A stretch of 64,000 nucleotides of DNA from the NCBI RefSeq assembly GCF_000402035.1, contig NC_021294.1, positions 558,001 to 622,000 on the forward strand, in the 5' to 3' direction. The translations under genes were made by a program, and so were the position numbers. The notes beneath the pieces are model-generated. The model made no database searches and was not told the origin of the DNA. It worked only from the letters and a program-made list of their open reading frames with translations. Below are positions 1 to 8,460 of this stretch, one piece after another (the first letter of the stretch is position 1; every line of letters starts with the position of its first letter). The DNA comes from Caballeronia insecticola (GTDB taxonomy: Bacteria > Pseudomonadota > Gammaproteobacteria > Burkholderiales > Burkholderiaceae).

Positions 1-228
1 CGCCGAAAGCATGAGCGCCGAGAAGGCGAGCGCGTAACTGTCCACGGTCCATTGCAGGTTCGCGACGCCCGCGTGCAGATCGTGGCCGATGCTCGCCAGC
101 GCCACGTTGACGATCGAGACATCGAGCTGGGAGACGACAAAGCCGACGCTGGTCGCGGTCACGACGAGCATCTGTCGCGCGGACAGGCGCGCGTCGGAGG
201 AGGAAAGGTTCGAGTTCATGCCGTTCAT
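1..228 (-). CDS. MFS transporter, DHA2/EmrB-QacA type, N-terminal part only
   Basis: The first 76 codons of a minus-strand gene run off the left edge. The protein opens with a short polar stretch, then a hydrophobic helix ending in SQLDVSIVNVALASI, followed by LQWTVDSYALAFSALMLSA. The D-x-SIVNVALP-like segment and the WxxxxYxL motif C region are typical of 14-TM DHA2 drug:H+ antiporters. An ATG at 228 and another at 219 are both possible starts. Substrate cannot be inferred. Confidence 0.8.
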   Translation of the reverse strand, partial: MNGMNSNLSSSDARLSARQMLVVTATSVGFVVSQLDVSIVNVALASIGHDLHAGVANLQWTVDSYALAFSALMLSA

Positions 229-330
229 CGTAGACGCGTCGCGCGTTCGACGTTTCGGCGTGAGGTGAAACGTGGAAGTCGGCGGCTAGCGTGCCTGTTT
301 GAAGAACGGCGTCGCGCATAGGGGGCGACG

Positions 331-454
331 CGGACGCCATCGGGCTGAATTTCATCATCGGCGAGACGACGATCGGCGTAAGTCCGCCGAACACCGCATA
401 CGTGATGTTGTGCGAGAACGAGATGCCCGAGAAGCGCACAGCGGCGGGAAGGCC
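331..454 (-). pseudogene. relic of an MHS-family (metabolite:H+ symporter) MFS gene
   Basis: In one minus-strand frame about 40 codons read LPAAVRFSGISFSHNITYAV, then FGGLTPIVVSPMMKFSP. This matches the well-conserved region near TM10-11 of citrate/shikimate-type MHS transporters. No start, no upstream transporter sequence and no downstream TM helices are present in that frame, and the similarity ends abruptly on both sides. I read it as a decayed fragment of a deleted gene. The rest of 229-850 shows no other coding signal I trust. Confidence 0.5.
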
Positions 455-701
455 TTCGCCATCACGAACGGAATTCGTGATCCGCCGCCCGTTATCCGTG
501 CTGCGCGACGCGACGGACTGTCGCGGGGCAGCTTGCAACGCGACGTCACGGCAAAACGACAGAAGCGGCACTCGCGAGCCAGACGCGCCGTTTTACATCA
601 TAAAAGACGACATAAAAGCGCAAAATCGCCCGATTTTTCAAATGGTTGCGCGCGCGAAACGGGGTCTAAGCAAAAAGCGCGCCGTCACATGCCTTGACAA
701 T

Positions 702-715
702 TCGGACCAATCCGA
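702..715. promoter_or_regulatory. short inverted repeat upstream of the response regulator
   Basis: TCGGA-CCAA-TCCGA lies just after a TTGACA hexamer (693-698), about 140 bp before the start of the 851 gene. No good -10 follows at 17 bp, so a promoter is not proven; it could be an operator. Confidence 0.25.
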
Positions 716-850
716 TGGGAAAGGGAGTCGCTGCTCTCCAGAATGCGCATCGAATTCCCCGTCTCATCGCGCGACGAGACGCCCTGCGGGCGCCCACGAT
801 CGGCGTCCGCCCATTGTCTGTATGTAGTTGGACTCATCAGGTTAGACACC

Positions 851-1594
851 ATGCGCGTCGCCGTTTTGCAAACCGACCCCAGTTACCGAAATCTCATCAG
901 CGACGTCGTTAAACGACTCGGCCATACCTGCGTCACGTTCGGGGACGGCCTCGTGCTGTCCAAAGCGTTGTCGCGTTCCACGGTCGATCTGCTGATCCTC
1001 GACTGGAACTCCACCGGCCTGTGCGGCCTCGACCTGCTCAAGTCCGTGCGTTCGAGCTTCGGCGAGCGCGTGCCCGTCATGTTCGCAACGCCGGACGGCG
1101 CCGAGCACAACGTAGTGTGCGCGCTGACCGCGGGCGCCGACGACTACGTCGTGTATCCGGTGCGTCCGGGCGAATTCGGCGCACGCGTCGAAGCGCTGCT
1201 GCGCCGCGCCTATCCCGGCACGTCCACGGCGTGTCTGGAAGTCGGCCCGTATCGCTTCGACGCCCGCCAGCAAACCGTCACGGTGCGCGGCAAGCCGGTC
1301 CAGTTGAGCGGCACGCAGTTCCGTCTCGCCCAACTGTTCTTCTCGAATATTGGCCGCGTGTTGTCGCGCGACCACATCTTCGCGATGGTCTGGGGCCGCG
1401 AATTCCGCGAAACCACACGCACCATCGACAGCCACGTTTCGCGTCTGCGTCTCGCGCTCGAAATCGAACCGGTCAACAACTTCCGCTTGCAGCCGGTGTA
1501 CAAGAGCGGTTATCGCTTGCTCCATCTGTACGATGAAGGCAAGGACACCGGCGAAGGCCACGTCGAGCCTGCGCCTGCACAGATCGCCGCTTAA
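851..1594 (+). CDS. OmpR/PhoB-type response regulator with atypical receiver
   Basis: 247 aa. The N-terminal receiver (1-120) has the phosphoacceptor candidate Asp51 in LLILDWNS and Thr80 in MFATPDG. The acidic pair is reduced to T8-D9, and the invariant lysine before Pro is replaced by Tyr102 (DDYVVYPV). The C-terminal winged helix (about 125-225) carries the expected Trans_reg_C pattern (LSGTQFRLAQLFF, RTIDSHVSRLR, YKSGYRL). I chose the ATG at 851 because the receiver begins there (MRVAVLQTD); the longer frame upstream adds unrelated residues. No histidine kinase is adjacent. The altered pocket suggests weak or phosphorylation-independent control, which is inference. Confidence 0.85.
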   Translation: MRVAVLQTDPSYRNLISDVVKRLGHTCVTFGDGLVLSKALSRSTVDLLILDWNSTGLCGLDLLKSVRSSFGERVPVMFATPDGAEHNVVCALTAGADDYVVYPVRPGEFGARVEALLRRAYPGTSTACLEVGPYRFDARQQTVTVRGKPVQLSGTQFRLAQLFFSNIGRVLSRDHIFAMVWGREFRETTRTIDSHVSRLRLALEIEPVNNFRLQPVYKSGYRLLHLYDEGKDTGEGHVEPAPAQIAA

Positions 1595-1621
1595 AGTGGT
1601 CAATTCGGCGTCGGTCGAATG

Positions 1622-1650
1622 AAAAAATGCCGTCTTCGGACGGCATTTTT
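1622..1650. terminator. bidirectional intrinsic terminator
   Basis: A run of A, the stem TGCCGTC-TTCG-GACGGCA and a run of T form a symmetrical rho-independent terminator. It sits between the convergent response regulator gene (ends 1594) and the minus-strand deaminase gene (ends 1681), and can serve both. Confidence 0.9.
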
Positions 1651-1680
1651 CGTTGGCGCGCGGTTTTTGCGGCGGATGCT

Positions 1681-2586
1681 TCAGATGGCCGGCAAGGCCG
1701 GGCGCGTCTCGATGCTGCGCCGGATCAGCGCTTCGACATCGCGCCGCTCCTCGCCCGCGAGCGGCAGTCGCGGCGGCCGCACAGGCTCCGTGCCCAGCCC
1801 GACGATCGTCTCCGCGAGCTTGATGTTCTGCACGAGCTTGTGCGACACGTCGAGTGCGAGCAGCGGCGCGAACCATCGGTAGATCGCGCGTGCTTCTTCC
1901 AGACGCCCCGCGCGAATGAGCTTGTAGATCGCGACCGTCTCGCGCGGAAATGCGCACACGAGCCCGGCAACCCAGCCGTGCGCGCCCATCAGAATCGCTT
2001 CCATCGCGAGGTTGTCGACGCCACAGAAGAGCGCGTAGCGATCGCCCGTTTCGTTGATGAGATCGGTGATGCGCCGCACGTCGCCGCTCGATTCCTTGAT
2101 CGCCGCGAACTTCCGGTCTTCGGCCAGTTCGGCGAACATCTTCGGCGTGACATCGACGCCATAGGCCAGCGGATTGTTGTACACCATCAGCGGCAGCGGG
2201 CTTGCGTCGGCGACCATGCGAAAGTGGTTGAGCGTCTCGCGCCGGTCCGACATGTACCGCAGCCCCGGCAGCACCATGTAGCCCGCAGCGCCATGGCTGG
2301 CGGCGCGTTCGGCCTGGCGGCAGCCGTCCAGCGTGCTGTTTTCCGCGATCGTCAGCAGCACCGGCACGCGGCCGCGCGCGGCGTCCACGGCGATATCGAG
2401 TACGTCGAGCTTCTCGTCGAGCGACAGCGTGGACGCCTCGCCGAGCGATCCGCACACGATAATGCCGTCCACGCCCGCTTCGATCTGCGCGTCGACGTTC
2501 TTGCCGGTCCATGCGCGGTCTATGCTGAAATCGGCGTTGAACTTGGTGGTCACGGCGGGCATCACGCCTTCCCAGATTTGCGTCAC
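1681..2586 (-). CDS. lhpC: DapA-family lyase, probable 1-pyrroline-4-hydroxy-2-carboxylate deaminase
   Basis: 301 aa, a full-length (beta/alpha)8 dihydrodipicolinate synthase-family protein. The likely Schiff-base residue is Lys164 (AAIKESSG) and the conserved tyrosine is Tyr136 (MVYNNP). In the D-hydroxyproline route the family member deaminates 1-pyrroline-4-hydroxy-2-carboxylate to alpha-ketoglutarate semialdehyde. The assignment rests on context: it diverges from 4-hydroxyproline 2-epimerase and the D-hydroxyproline dehydrogenase genes. By sequence alone it could be another DHDPS-like aldolase or dehydratase. Start ATG at 2586. Confidence 0.8.
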   Translation of the reverse strand: MTQIWEGVMPAVTTKFNADFSIDRAWTGKNVDAQIEAGVDGIIVCGSLGEASTLSLDEKLDVLDIAVDAARGRVPVLLTIAENSTLDGCRQAERAASHGAAGYMVLPGLRYMSDRRETLNHFRMVADASPLPLMVYNNPLAYGVDVTPKMFAELAEDRKFAAIKESSGDVRRITDLINETGDRYALFCGVDNLAMEAILMGAHGWVAGLVCAFPRETVAIYKLIRAGRLEEARAIYRWFAPLLALDVSHKLVQNIKLAETIVGLGTEPVRPPRLPLAGEERRDVEALIRRSIETRPALPAI

Positions 2587-2668
2587 GGCTGCTCTCCGAA
2601 TGTGTTTGAACGTCAGGCAGTGTAAGCACCGGAAAATCGCGCGTCTTGCGCGTTTCGCGCGCGCCGCG

Positions 2669-2753
2669 TGCCGATTTCGGCATAGCTGATTTTGCCGCCA
2701 GAGGCCGCGCCGAAAGCCGTTCGATGCGATCCGGTCCTATGCCGATATCGTCA
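2669..2753. promoter_or_regulatory. two copies of a 14-bp operator-like palindrome
   Basis: TGCCGATTTCGGCA (2669-2682, perfect palindrome) and TGCCGATATCGTCA (2740-2753, 12 of 14 identical) lie 71 bp apart in the 224-bp region between the divergent deaminase and epimerase genes. Two related dyads in a divergent catabolic promoter suggest binding of a dimeric regulator. The regulator is not identified. Confidence 0.5.
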
Positions 2754-2810
2754 TCAAAACCGTCCAGCCGCTTCAAGACGTCCGGCGCGCGCATTTCTAG
2801 GATAGGCGGC

Positions 2811-3761
2811 ATGAAAACCATCGACATCATCGACTCGCACACGGGCGGCGAGCCCACGCGCCTCGTGCTCGCGGGCGGCCCGGATCTGGGCGGCGGCACG
2901 CTCGCGCAACGGCTCGACGCATTCCGCACGCGCCACGATTACTGGCGTCGCGCCATCGTCACGGAGCCGCGCGGCTCGGACGTGATGGTCGGCGCGCTGC
3001 TCTGCGAACCCGACGATCCGGCTGCGGCGGCGGGCGTCATCTTCTTCAACAACGTCGGCTATCTCGGCATGTGCGGACACGGCACGATCGGGCTCGTCGC
3101 GTCGCTCGCCTACGCGGGCAAAATTGCGCCGGGGCGGCATCGGATCGACACGCCGGTCGGTCCCGTCGATGCGACGCTCAACGCGAACGGCAGCGTCAGC
3201 GTGCGCAATGTGCCGGCGTATCGGCACCGGCGCGCGGTGACGGTCGATGTGCCCGGCCACGGTCCGCTCGCGGGCGATGTCGCGTGGGGCGGCAACTGGT
3301 TCTTTCTCGTGGCCGATCACGGGCGGGAACTGACGCCCGCGCATCTCGGCGCGCTGACCGCGTTCACCGAGGCGATCCGCGACGCGCTGCACGCGCAGGG
3401 CATCACGGGCGCCGGTGGCGCGTACATCGACCATATCGAGCTGTTCGCGGATTCGCCGGTCGCGGGCATCGACAGCCGCAACTTCGTGCTGTGCCCGGGC
3501 AGCGCCTACGACCGCTCGCCGTGCGGCACGGGAACCAGCGCGAAACTCGCGTGCCTCGCGGCTGACGGCGTGCTCGAACCGGGCGCGGTGTGGCGTCAGG
3601 AAAGCATCATCGGCAGCGTGTTCGAGGGCAGCTACGCCATCGACGGCGACACGCTCGTGCCGACCATCACCGGCTACGCGCACATCATGGGCGAAGGGCG
3701 TCTCGTTTTCGACGAACGCGATCCGTTCGTGCACGGCATCGGGGACGCGGCGAAGGCATGA
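2811..3761 (+). CDS. 4-hydroxyproline 2-epimerase (proline racemase family)
   Basis: 316 aa. It interconverts trans-4-hydroxy-L-proline and cis-4-hydroxy-D-proline, the entry step of the D-hydroxyproline pathway. The two catalytic cysteines are visible: Cys88 in GMCGHGTIG and Cys238 in [10 protein letters not shown]. Cys at the second position together with the linked dehydrogenase and deaminase genes favours epimerase over the trans-3-hydroxyproline dehydratase branch, which lacks one Cys. I chose the ATG at 2811, where the family N-terminus [17 protein letters not shown] begins; the frame stays open upstream but reads unrelated residues. The stop overlaps the next gene's start (ATGA). Confidence 0.9.
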   Translation: MKTIDIIDSHTGGEPTRLVLAGGPDLGGGTLAQRLDAFRTRHDYWRRAIVTEPRGSDVMVGALLCEPDDPAAAAGVIFFNNVGYLGMCGHGTIGLVASLAYAGKIAPGRHRIDTPVGPVDATLNANGSVSVRNVPAYRHRRAVTVDVPGHGPLAGDVAWGGNWFFLVADHGRELTPAHLGALTAFTEAIRDALHAQGITGAGGAYIDHIELFADSPVAGIDSRNFVLCPGSAYDRSPCGTGTSAKLACLAADGVLEPGAVWRQESIIGSVFEGSYAIDGDTLVPTITGYAHIMGEGRLVFDERDPFVHGIGDAAKA

Positions 3762-4909
3762 CGGCGGATGTGATCGTGGTCGGCGCGGGCATCGTCGGGG
3801 CCGCCTGCGCGGCGGAACTGGCGCAGCGCGGGCTCGCGGTGGACGTGCTGGACGCGCGCGGCATCGGTGGCGGCGCGACGGCGGCGGGCATGGGCCATAT
3901 CGTCGTGATGAACGACACGCCCGCCGAGTTCGCGCTGGCGCTTGCGTCGCGCGAACTGTGGCTCGCGCTTTCGCCGGATTTGCGCGCGCGCGATGCGTTC
4001 TCTCGCTGCGGCACGCTCTGGGTCGCCGAAGACGAAGCCGAACTCGACGCCGCCCGCGCCATGCACGCCGCGTTCGCGGCGGCGGGCGTGCGTGCGCGCA
4101 TGCTCGACGCGGCCGCGCTGCGCGACGCGGAACCGTCGCTCAGTCACGCGATGCAAGGCGGCCTCGTCATCGACGACGACGCCATCGTCTACGCGCCCGC
4201 CGCGGCGCAATGGCTCCTGACGTGCTCGCCAGCCGCGAGCCGCATTCGCATGTTGGCCGGCTGCGCGGTTCACGCGGTCGATGCGAACGAAGCGCACGCA
4301 AGCGTTACGCTGAAAGGCGGCGAGCGTCGCACGGCGGCGCATGTTGTCGTCGCCAATGGGCTTGACGCGGCGACGCTGATCGCGGGCGTGCCGCTCGAAG
4401 CGAAGAAGGGGCACTTGCTGATAACCGACCGCTATCCCGGCGCGCTCGCGCATCAGGTGCTGGAACTCGGCTACATCAAGAGCGCGCATCACGCGCGTGG
4501 CACGTCGGTCGCGTTCAACGCGCAGCCGCGTCCGACCGGACAAGTGTTGCTCGGCTCGTCGCGCCAGTTCGGCACGCGCGATCCGGCCGTCGAATTCGAC
4601 GTGCTCGCCGCCATGCTCGCGCGCGCGACGCGCTATCTGCCCGGCATCGGCGCGCTGAACGCGATCCGCGCGTGGACCGGCTTTCGCGCGGCCTCGCCCG
4701 ACGGCTTGCCGCTGATCGGCCCGGCGCGCTTTCCGGGCGATCGTCTGTGGCTGGCCGCGGGTCACGAAGGGCTCGGCGTGACGACGTCGCTCGGCACCGC
4801 GAAGCTGATTGCGGCGCAACTTCTCGGCGATGCGTCCCTTCCGTTTGCGCTGCCCGACGCGAACGCCTTCGCGCCGCAACGCTTCGCCACGGAGCCCGCC
4901 GATGGCTGA
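3758..4909 (+). CDS. FAD-dependent D-amino-acid oxidase-family subunit of D-hydroxyproline dehydrogenase
   Basis: 383 aa. The Rossmann dinucleotide motif [15 protein letters not shown] is at residues 6-20, and the DAO fold ends with [14 protein letters not shown] and GHEGLGVTT. It is predicted to be the catalytic subunit oxidising cis-4-hydroxy-D-proline to 1-pyrroline-4-hydroxy-2-carboxylate. It overlaps the epimerase stop by 4 nt and the following [2Fe-2S] gene by 8 nt, which implies translational coupling of one enzyme complex. Confidence 0.85.
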   Translation: MTADVIVVGAGIVGAACAAELAQRGLAVDVLDARGIGGGATAAGMGHIVVMNDTPAEFALALASRELWLALSPDLRARDAFSRCGTLWVAEDEAELDAARAMHAAFAAAGVRARMLDAAALRDAEPSLSHAMQGGLVIDDDAIVYAPAAAQWLLTCSPAASRIRMLAGCAVHAVDANEAHASVTLKGGERRTAAHVVVANGLDAATLIAGVPLEAKKGHLLITDRYPGALAHQVLELGYIKSAHHARGTSVAFNAQPRPTGQVLLGSSRQFGTRDPAVEFDVLAAMLARATRYLPGIGALNAIRAWTGFRAASPDGLPLIGPARFPGDRLWLAAGHEGLGVTTSLGTAKLIAAQLLGDASLPFALPDANAFAPQRFATEPADG

Positions 4910-5150
4910 TCTCGTCAGCGTGACGATCGACGGCGAACGGCTCACGGTGTCCGCGTTCACGACGGTCACGGCAGCTCTCGCGCTGGCCGGCGTGCGCGCG
5001 ACGCGCCGCTCGGTCACCGGCGCGCCGCGCGCCGCGTTGTGCGGCATGGGCGTGTGTCACGAATGCCGCGTGACGGTCGATGGCCGCGCGCACGTGCTCG
5101 GCTGTCAGACGCTGTGCCGCGAGGGCCAGACAATCGAGACCGGCCGATGA
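4902..5150 (+). CDS. small [2Fe-2S] subunit of D-hydroxyproline dehydrogenase
   Basis: 82 aa. A ferredoxin-like chain with Cys47, Cys52 and Cys55 (CGMGVCHEC) and a fourth ligand, probably Cys68, matches the short [2Fe-2S] subunits of hydroxyproline, opine and octopine dehydrogenase complexes. It likely passes electrons between the two flavoprotein subunits. Its start lies inside the end of the DAO-like gene and its stop overlaps the next start. Confidence 0.88.
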   Translation: MADLVSVTIDGERLTVSAFTTVTAALALAGVRATRRSVTGAPRAALCGMGVCHECRVTVDGRAHVLGCQTLCREGQTIETGR

Positions 5151-6433
5151 CGATCGAACATGCCGATATCGCGATCGTCGGCGCGGGTCCGGCGGGCCTG
5201 AGCGCGGCGCGGATCGCGGCACAGTCGGGCGCGCGCGTCGTGCTCATCGACGACAATCCGCGTCCCGGCGGACAGATCTGGCGTCAGGGGCCGACGCTCG
5301 CGCCCGCAGCGCAACTGCGCCGATGGCTCGACGAGACACGCGCGCAGCCGAACCTCGTCGTCATGAACGCGACGAAAGTCGGCGCCGCGCCGGGCGACAA
5401 AGCGCTGTTGCTGGAGCGCGAAGGCGCGCCGCTCACGCTGCGGTATTCGAAGCTGATTCTCGCGACGGGTGCACGCGAGCGCCTCTTGCCGTTCGAAGGC
5501 TGGACCTTGCCCGGCGTGACCGGCGCGGGCGGCTTGCAGGCGCTCGTCAAGGGCGGTTTGCCGGTGCGCGGCGAGCGCATTGTCGTGGCGGGGAGCGGGC
5601 CGCTGCTGCTCGCCGTCGCGGATACGGCGCGCCGTCACGGCGCCGATGTGCGCGCGGTGATCGAACAGGCGCCGCTCGGGCGCGTCGCGAAGTTCGTCGC
5701 GTCGCTCGCGTGGACGCCGGGCAAGCTCGCGCAGGCCGTGGCGCTCGGGGTCGCGTGTTATCGCACGGAAAGCGTTGTCGTGAAGGCGCACGGCGCGACG
5801 CGCGTCGAAGCGGTCACGATCCGCACGCGCGGGCTCGATACGACGATCGCGGCAGACCGCATTGCGTGCGGTTACGGGCTCGTGCCGAATGCGCTGCTGG
5901 CGCTGGCACTCGGATGCGCGATCGATGCCGCTGACGGCGCTGACGGAGCGATTCGCGTCGACGCCACGCAACGCACTTCGCTCGACGATATTTTCGCGGC
6001 GGGCGAATGCACGGGCATCGGCGGAATGGAGTTGGCGAGCGTGGAGGGCGCGCTCGCGGCGCATGCGGCGCTCGCCCTTCCTGCCGATGCAAGATTGATA
6101 CGCGAGCGCGAGCGCGATCGCTGGCGCGCGTTTGCCGGGCGCGTCGCGCGGGCGTTCGAACTCGGCGCCGCCGCACGCGCGATGCCGCCCGCCGACACCG
6201 TGCTGTGCCGCTGCGAAGACGTGACGCTCGGCGAAGTTGCCCGGCACGCGGACTGGCGCGACGCGAAATTGCACACGCGCTGCGGCATGGGACCGTGTCA
6301 GGGACGCGTGTGTGGCGAGGCGGCGTCCGTCTGGTTCGGCTGGCCGCGTGCGAGCGTGCGCCCGCCGTTTGCGCCGGTGCGCATCGACACGCTGATCGCC
6401 GCGCGCGCTGCGGCCGGGCCGCCGGATGCGTAG
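5147..6433 (+). CDS. NAD(P)/FAD-binding subunit of D-hydroxyproline dehydrogenase with BFD-like domain
   Basis: 428 aa. The FAD motif is IAIVGAGPAGLSAARIAA near residue 8, with a second dinucleotide fold around 140-170 (IVVAGSGPLLLAVAD). The C-terminus holds the Cys cluster CRCEDVTL and CGMGPCQGRVCG, typical of a BFD-like [2Fe-2S] domain in the alpha subunits of these complexes. ATGA overlap with the preceding gene completes a four-gene unit with no intergenic DNA. Confidence 0.88.
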   Translation: MTIEHADIAIVGAGPAGLSAARIAAQSGARVVLIDDNPRPGGQIWRQGPTLAPAAQLRRWLDETRAQPNLVVMNATKVGAAPGDKALLLEREGAPLTLRYSKLILATGARERLLPFEGWTLPGVTGAGGLQALVKGGLPVRGERIVVAGSGPLLLAVADTARRHGADVRAVIEQAPLGRVAKFVASLAWTPGKLAQAVALGVACYRTESVVVKAHGATRVEAVTIRTRGLDTTIAADRIACGYGLVPNALLALALGCAIDAADGADGAIRVDATQRTSLDDIFAAGECTGIGGMELASVEGALAAHAALALPADARLIRERERDRWRAFAGRVARAFELGAAARAMPPADTVLCRCEDVTLGEVARHADWRDAKLHTRCGMGPCQGRVCGEAASVWFGWPRASVRPPFAPVRIDTLIAARAAAGPPDA

Positions 6434-6455
6434 TCTAGTGGGGCCAGCGCCAATT

Positions 6456-6482
6456 TTGTCGGCGTCGGCGCGCTCCTATAAT
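6456..6482 (+). promoter_or_regulatory. candidate sigma70 promoter of the AraC-type regulator
   Basis: TTGTCG (6456-6461) and a perfect TATAAT (6477-6482) are separated by 15 bp and lie 29 bp before the start at 6512. The short spacer suggests the promoter may need an activator. Confidence 0.5.
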
Positions 6483-6511
6483 CGGTCGCCTGCAACTCAC
6501 ATTGAACCTGC

Positions 6512-7318
6512 ATGACGAGCTCGACGGCCACGCCACAGATCGCGCCACCGCCGGCATCGACGCTCGCCGACATGCTGGCGCATTTCGCGCTGCTCGCACC
6601 GGTGTTCGACGCGATGCCCGATATCGTGTTCTTCGTGAAAGATCGCGAGGCGCGCTATGCGATGGTCAACCGCACGCTCGCGCGCCGCTGCGGCCACAAG
6701 GACGACAAGTCGGCGCTGCTCGGCAAGACCGCGGAGGACGTGTTTCCGCGCCGGTTCGGGCGCATCTATACGGCGCAGGATCAGGCGATCATCGCGCAGG
6801 GACATCAGCTGATCGACCAGCTCGAACTGCATCTTTATCCGGGACGCGAGCCCGGCTGGTGCATGACCTGCAAGCAGCCGCTGCACGACAGCCACGGGAA
6901 TATCGTCGGACTGGCGGGGATATCGCGCGATCTGCAGGCGGCCGAGGGCACACATCCGGCTTACAGCCGGCTGGCGGCCGTGGTCCAGCACATCCAGGAA
7001 AACTTCGTGCAGCCGCTCAATATGCGGCAACTTGCGCGGATGGCGAACATGTCGATTGCGCAGCTCGAACGCTATTTCCACAAGGTCTTTCATCTGACGC
7101 CGCGCCAGGTGCTGCTGAAAACGCGGCTCGACGCCGCAACCGCGCTGCTGGTTACGCACGAGCGCGTCACCGATGTCGCGGCGCTGTGCGGCTACACCGA
7201 TCACAGTGCGTTCACGCGTCAGTTCAAGGCGACTGTGGGCATTACGCCGAGCGAATATCGCGCGTTGCTGCAACCGGCCACAACGCGCCCCGATTCCGCG
7301 CGGGAGGCAAAAGTCTGA
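6512..7318 (+). CDS. PAS-domain AraC-family transcriptional regulator
   Basis: 268 aa. A PAS-like sensor fills residues 25-145 (VFDAMPDIVFFVKDREARYA, then HDSHGNIVGLAGISRDL). A two-helix-turn-helix AraC domain fills 155-255, with the signature RVTDVAALCGYTDHSAFTRQFK and GITPSEYR. It immediately follows the D-hydroxyproline dehydrogenase genes on the same strand with its own promoter, so it is the leading candidate for their regulator. A PAS sensor in place of the usual cupin arm is less common and implies it senses a small ligand or redox state. Confidence 0.88.
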   Translation: MTSSTATPQIAPPPASTLADMLAHFALLAPVFDAMPDIVFFVKDREARYAMVNRTLARRCGHKDDKSALLGKTAEDVFPRRFGRIYTAQDQAIIAQGHQLIDQLELHLYPGREPGWCMTCKQPLHDSHGNIVGLAGISRDLQAAEGTHPAYSRLAAVVQHIQENFVQPLNMRQLARMANMSIAQLERYFHKVFHLTPRQVLLKTRLDAATALLVTHERVTDVAALCGYTDHSAFTRQFKATVGITPSEYRALLQPATTRPDSAREAKV

Positions 7319-7666
7319 CGGGAAATCGGGACAGGGTTGCTGCCGGAATTACACGGTCGTGCTTGCGACTGTGGTCGGCGTGCACCGGAAAGCGGCGCGC
7401 AGGCCTGTCCGGTAAGGCTTTTCGGCCGATGAGCGCAGATCGGTCCGGTTTTTGCTCAATCTGGCTCGCGACGACCGGGCAGAATTTCTGCCGGAGCCGT
7501 CAAAACCGCGAGGCGTTCCGCACCGGCGTACGCGCGGCAAAAATAGCGGTGCGTTCGGAATTCCCGCCGCGTTTTCGTGTCAACAAGAGCGCGCAGTGGC
7601 GCTCGATGCGGCGAGCCGTGGAGACCGTCGCGAGAATTCCGTTTTTGGCAGTGTGAAAAGAACATC
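7319..7666. other. intergenic region without a recognised feature
   Basis: About 350 bp between the AraC-type gene and the single-domain response regulator. Frames stay open because the DNA is GC-rich, but no start with a ribosome site and no recognisable protein is present. No clear terminator or promoter was found. Confidence 0.5.
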
Positions 7667-8077
7667 ATGAGCGAAGTAGCAAGACTGGGGCATATGCGGA
7701 TCGTGCTGATCGAAGACGATCCCGAGAGCAGGGCATCGTTGCAAATGTTGCTGGAAGAAGAAGGTGCCGACGTAATCGCCGTACCCGACGCCGAAGACGG
7801 CGCGCAAGCGGCGATCGAGCATCTTCCCGATGCCGTCATCTGCGATCTCGACCTACCCGAAATGGACGGTTTCTATCTCATCCAACGTTTGCGCGACCAC
7901 GAAATACGCGGCAACCTGCCGCCTTCCGTGGCGATCGCGTTGACGGGACACGGCGGCGAAGAGTACCGCCTGCGAAGTATCGGCGAGGGCTTTCAGCACT
8001 TCATGACCAAGCCGGTTCACCCCGACGAACTCGTCACGCTGATTCAGGATGCCGTGGGCGCGCGCGTGGTGACTTGA
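7667..8077 (+). CDS. single-domain response regulator (CheY-like)
   Basis: 136 aa with only a receiver domain. All key residues are present: acidic pair in LIEDDPES, phosphoacceptor in ICDLDLPEMDG, Thr in ALTGHG and Lys in FMTKPVHP. There is no output domain, so it probably works by protein contact or in a phosphorelay, perhaps with the orphan hybrid kinase at 10880. Start ATG at 7667 gives MSEVARLGH; ATG at 7694 (MRIVLIEDD) is an alternative. Confidence 0.85.
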   Translation: MSEVARLGHMRIVLIEDDPESRASLQMLLEEEGADVIAVPDAEDGAQAAIEHLPDAVICDLDLPEMDGFYLIQRLRDHEIRGNLPPSVAIALTGHGGEEYRLRSIGEGFQHFMTKPVHPDELVTLIQDAVGARVVT

Positions 8078-8094
8078 TGTGACGTGAAGTCACC
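8068..8094 (+). terminator. hairpin over the stop codon of the receiver gene
   Basis: GGTGACTT and AAGTCACC form an 8-bp stem with an 11-nt loop across the TGA at 8075-8077. There is no T-tract, so it may be a processing or rho-linked hairpin rather than an intrinsic terminator. Confidence 0.35.
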
Positions 8095-8122
8095 GGCGGC
8101 GCGCCGCGTGTGTATGAAGACG

Positions 8123-8293
8123 TTATGAACGGTCGCGATTGCGTGCGCGCGTTGCGCCCGTAATCACGGCGATGCCCAGCATGATGACGGCGACGATCAT
8201 GATCGTATGCTGCGACACGTGCATCGCGACCAGTCCCCACGACACGCCGCCGATCAGGATCAGCCAGCCCACAAGATAAATGATCAACGTCAT
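8123..8293 (-). CDS. small two-helix membrane protein
   Basis: 56 aa starting MTLIIYLVGWLILIGG, with two hydrophobic segments (about 2-22 and 27-45) and a basic tail RARNRDRS. The ATG at 8293 has a strong ribosome site (AAAAGGAGAA) 5-6 nt upstream, which decides it against the longer frame. Function unknown. It sits alone between the receiver and GST genes on the opposite strand. Confidence 0.65.
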   Translation of the reverse strand: MTLIIYLVGWLILIGGVSWGLVAMHVSQHTIMIVAVIMLGIAVITGATRARNRDRS

Positions 8294-8460
8294 CGAGTTC
8301 TCCTTTTCTCGTCGTCTCATTGTTCAATGGTAGCCGCCCGTCAGCATCGTGCGGCTTTCATGAAAGGGTTCTATCCTTTCGACGCCCGGGCGTGCGTGAG
8401 TTCCGTTGATGCAAGGGGCGTACCGCTGGCGGCGTCGCCGGTTATAACTAAGAGAAAAGT

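Noticed and set aside
842..2929. Long minus-strand open frame (695 codons) over the response regulator and epimerase region
   Set aside because: Rich in Arg, Ala and His with no domain, and antisense to well-supported genes; typical GC-driven shadow frame.
7577..7666. Upstream extension of the single-domain receiver gene
   Set aside because: The added residues (MSTRARSGARC and on) are Arg-rich and unrelated to receivers; the start at 7667 or 7694 fits the domain.
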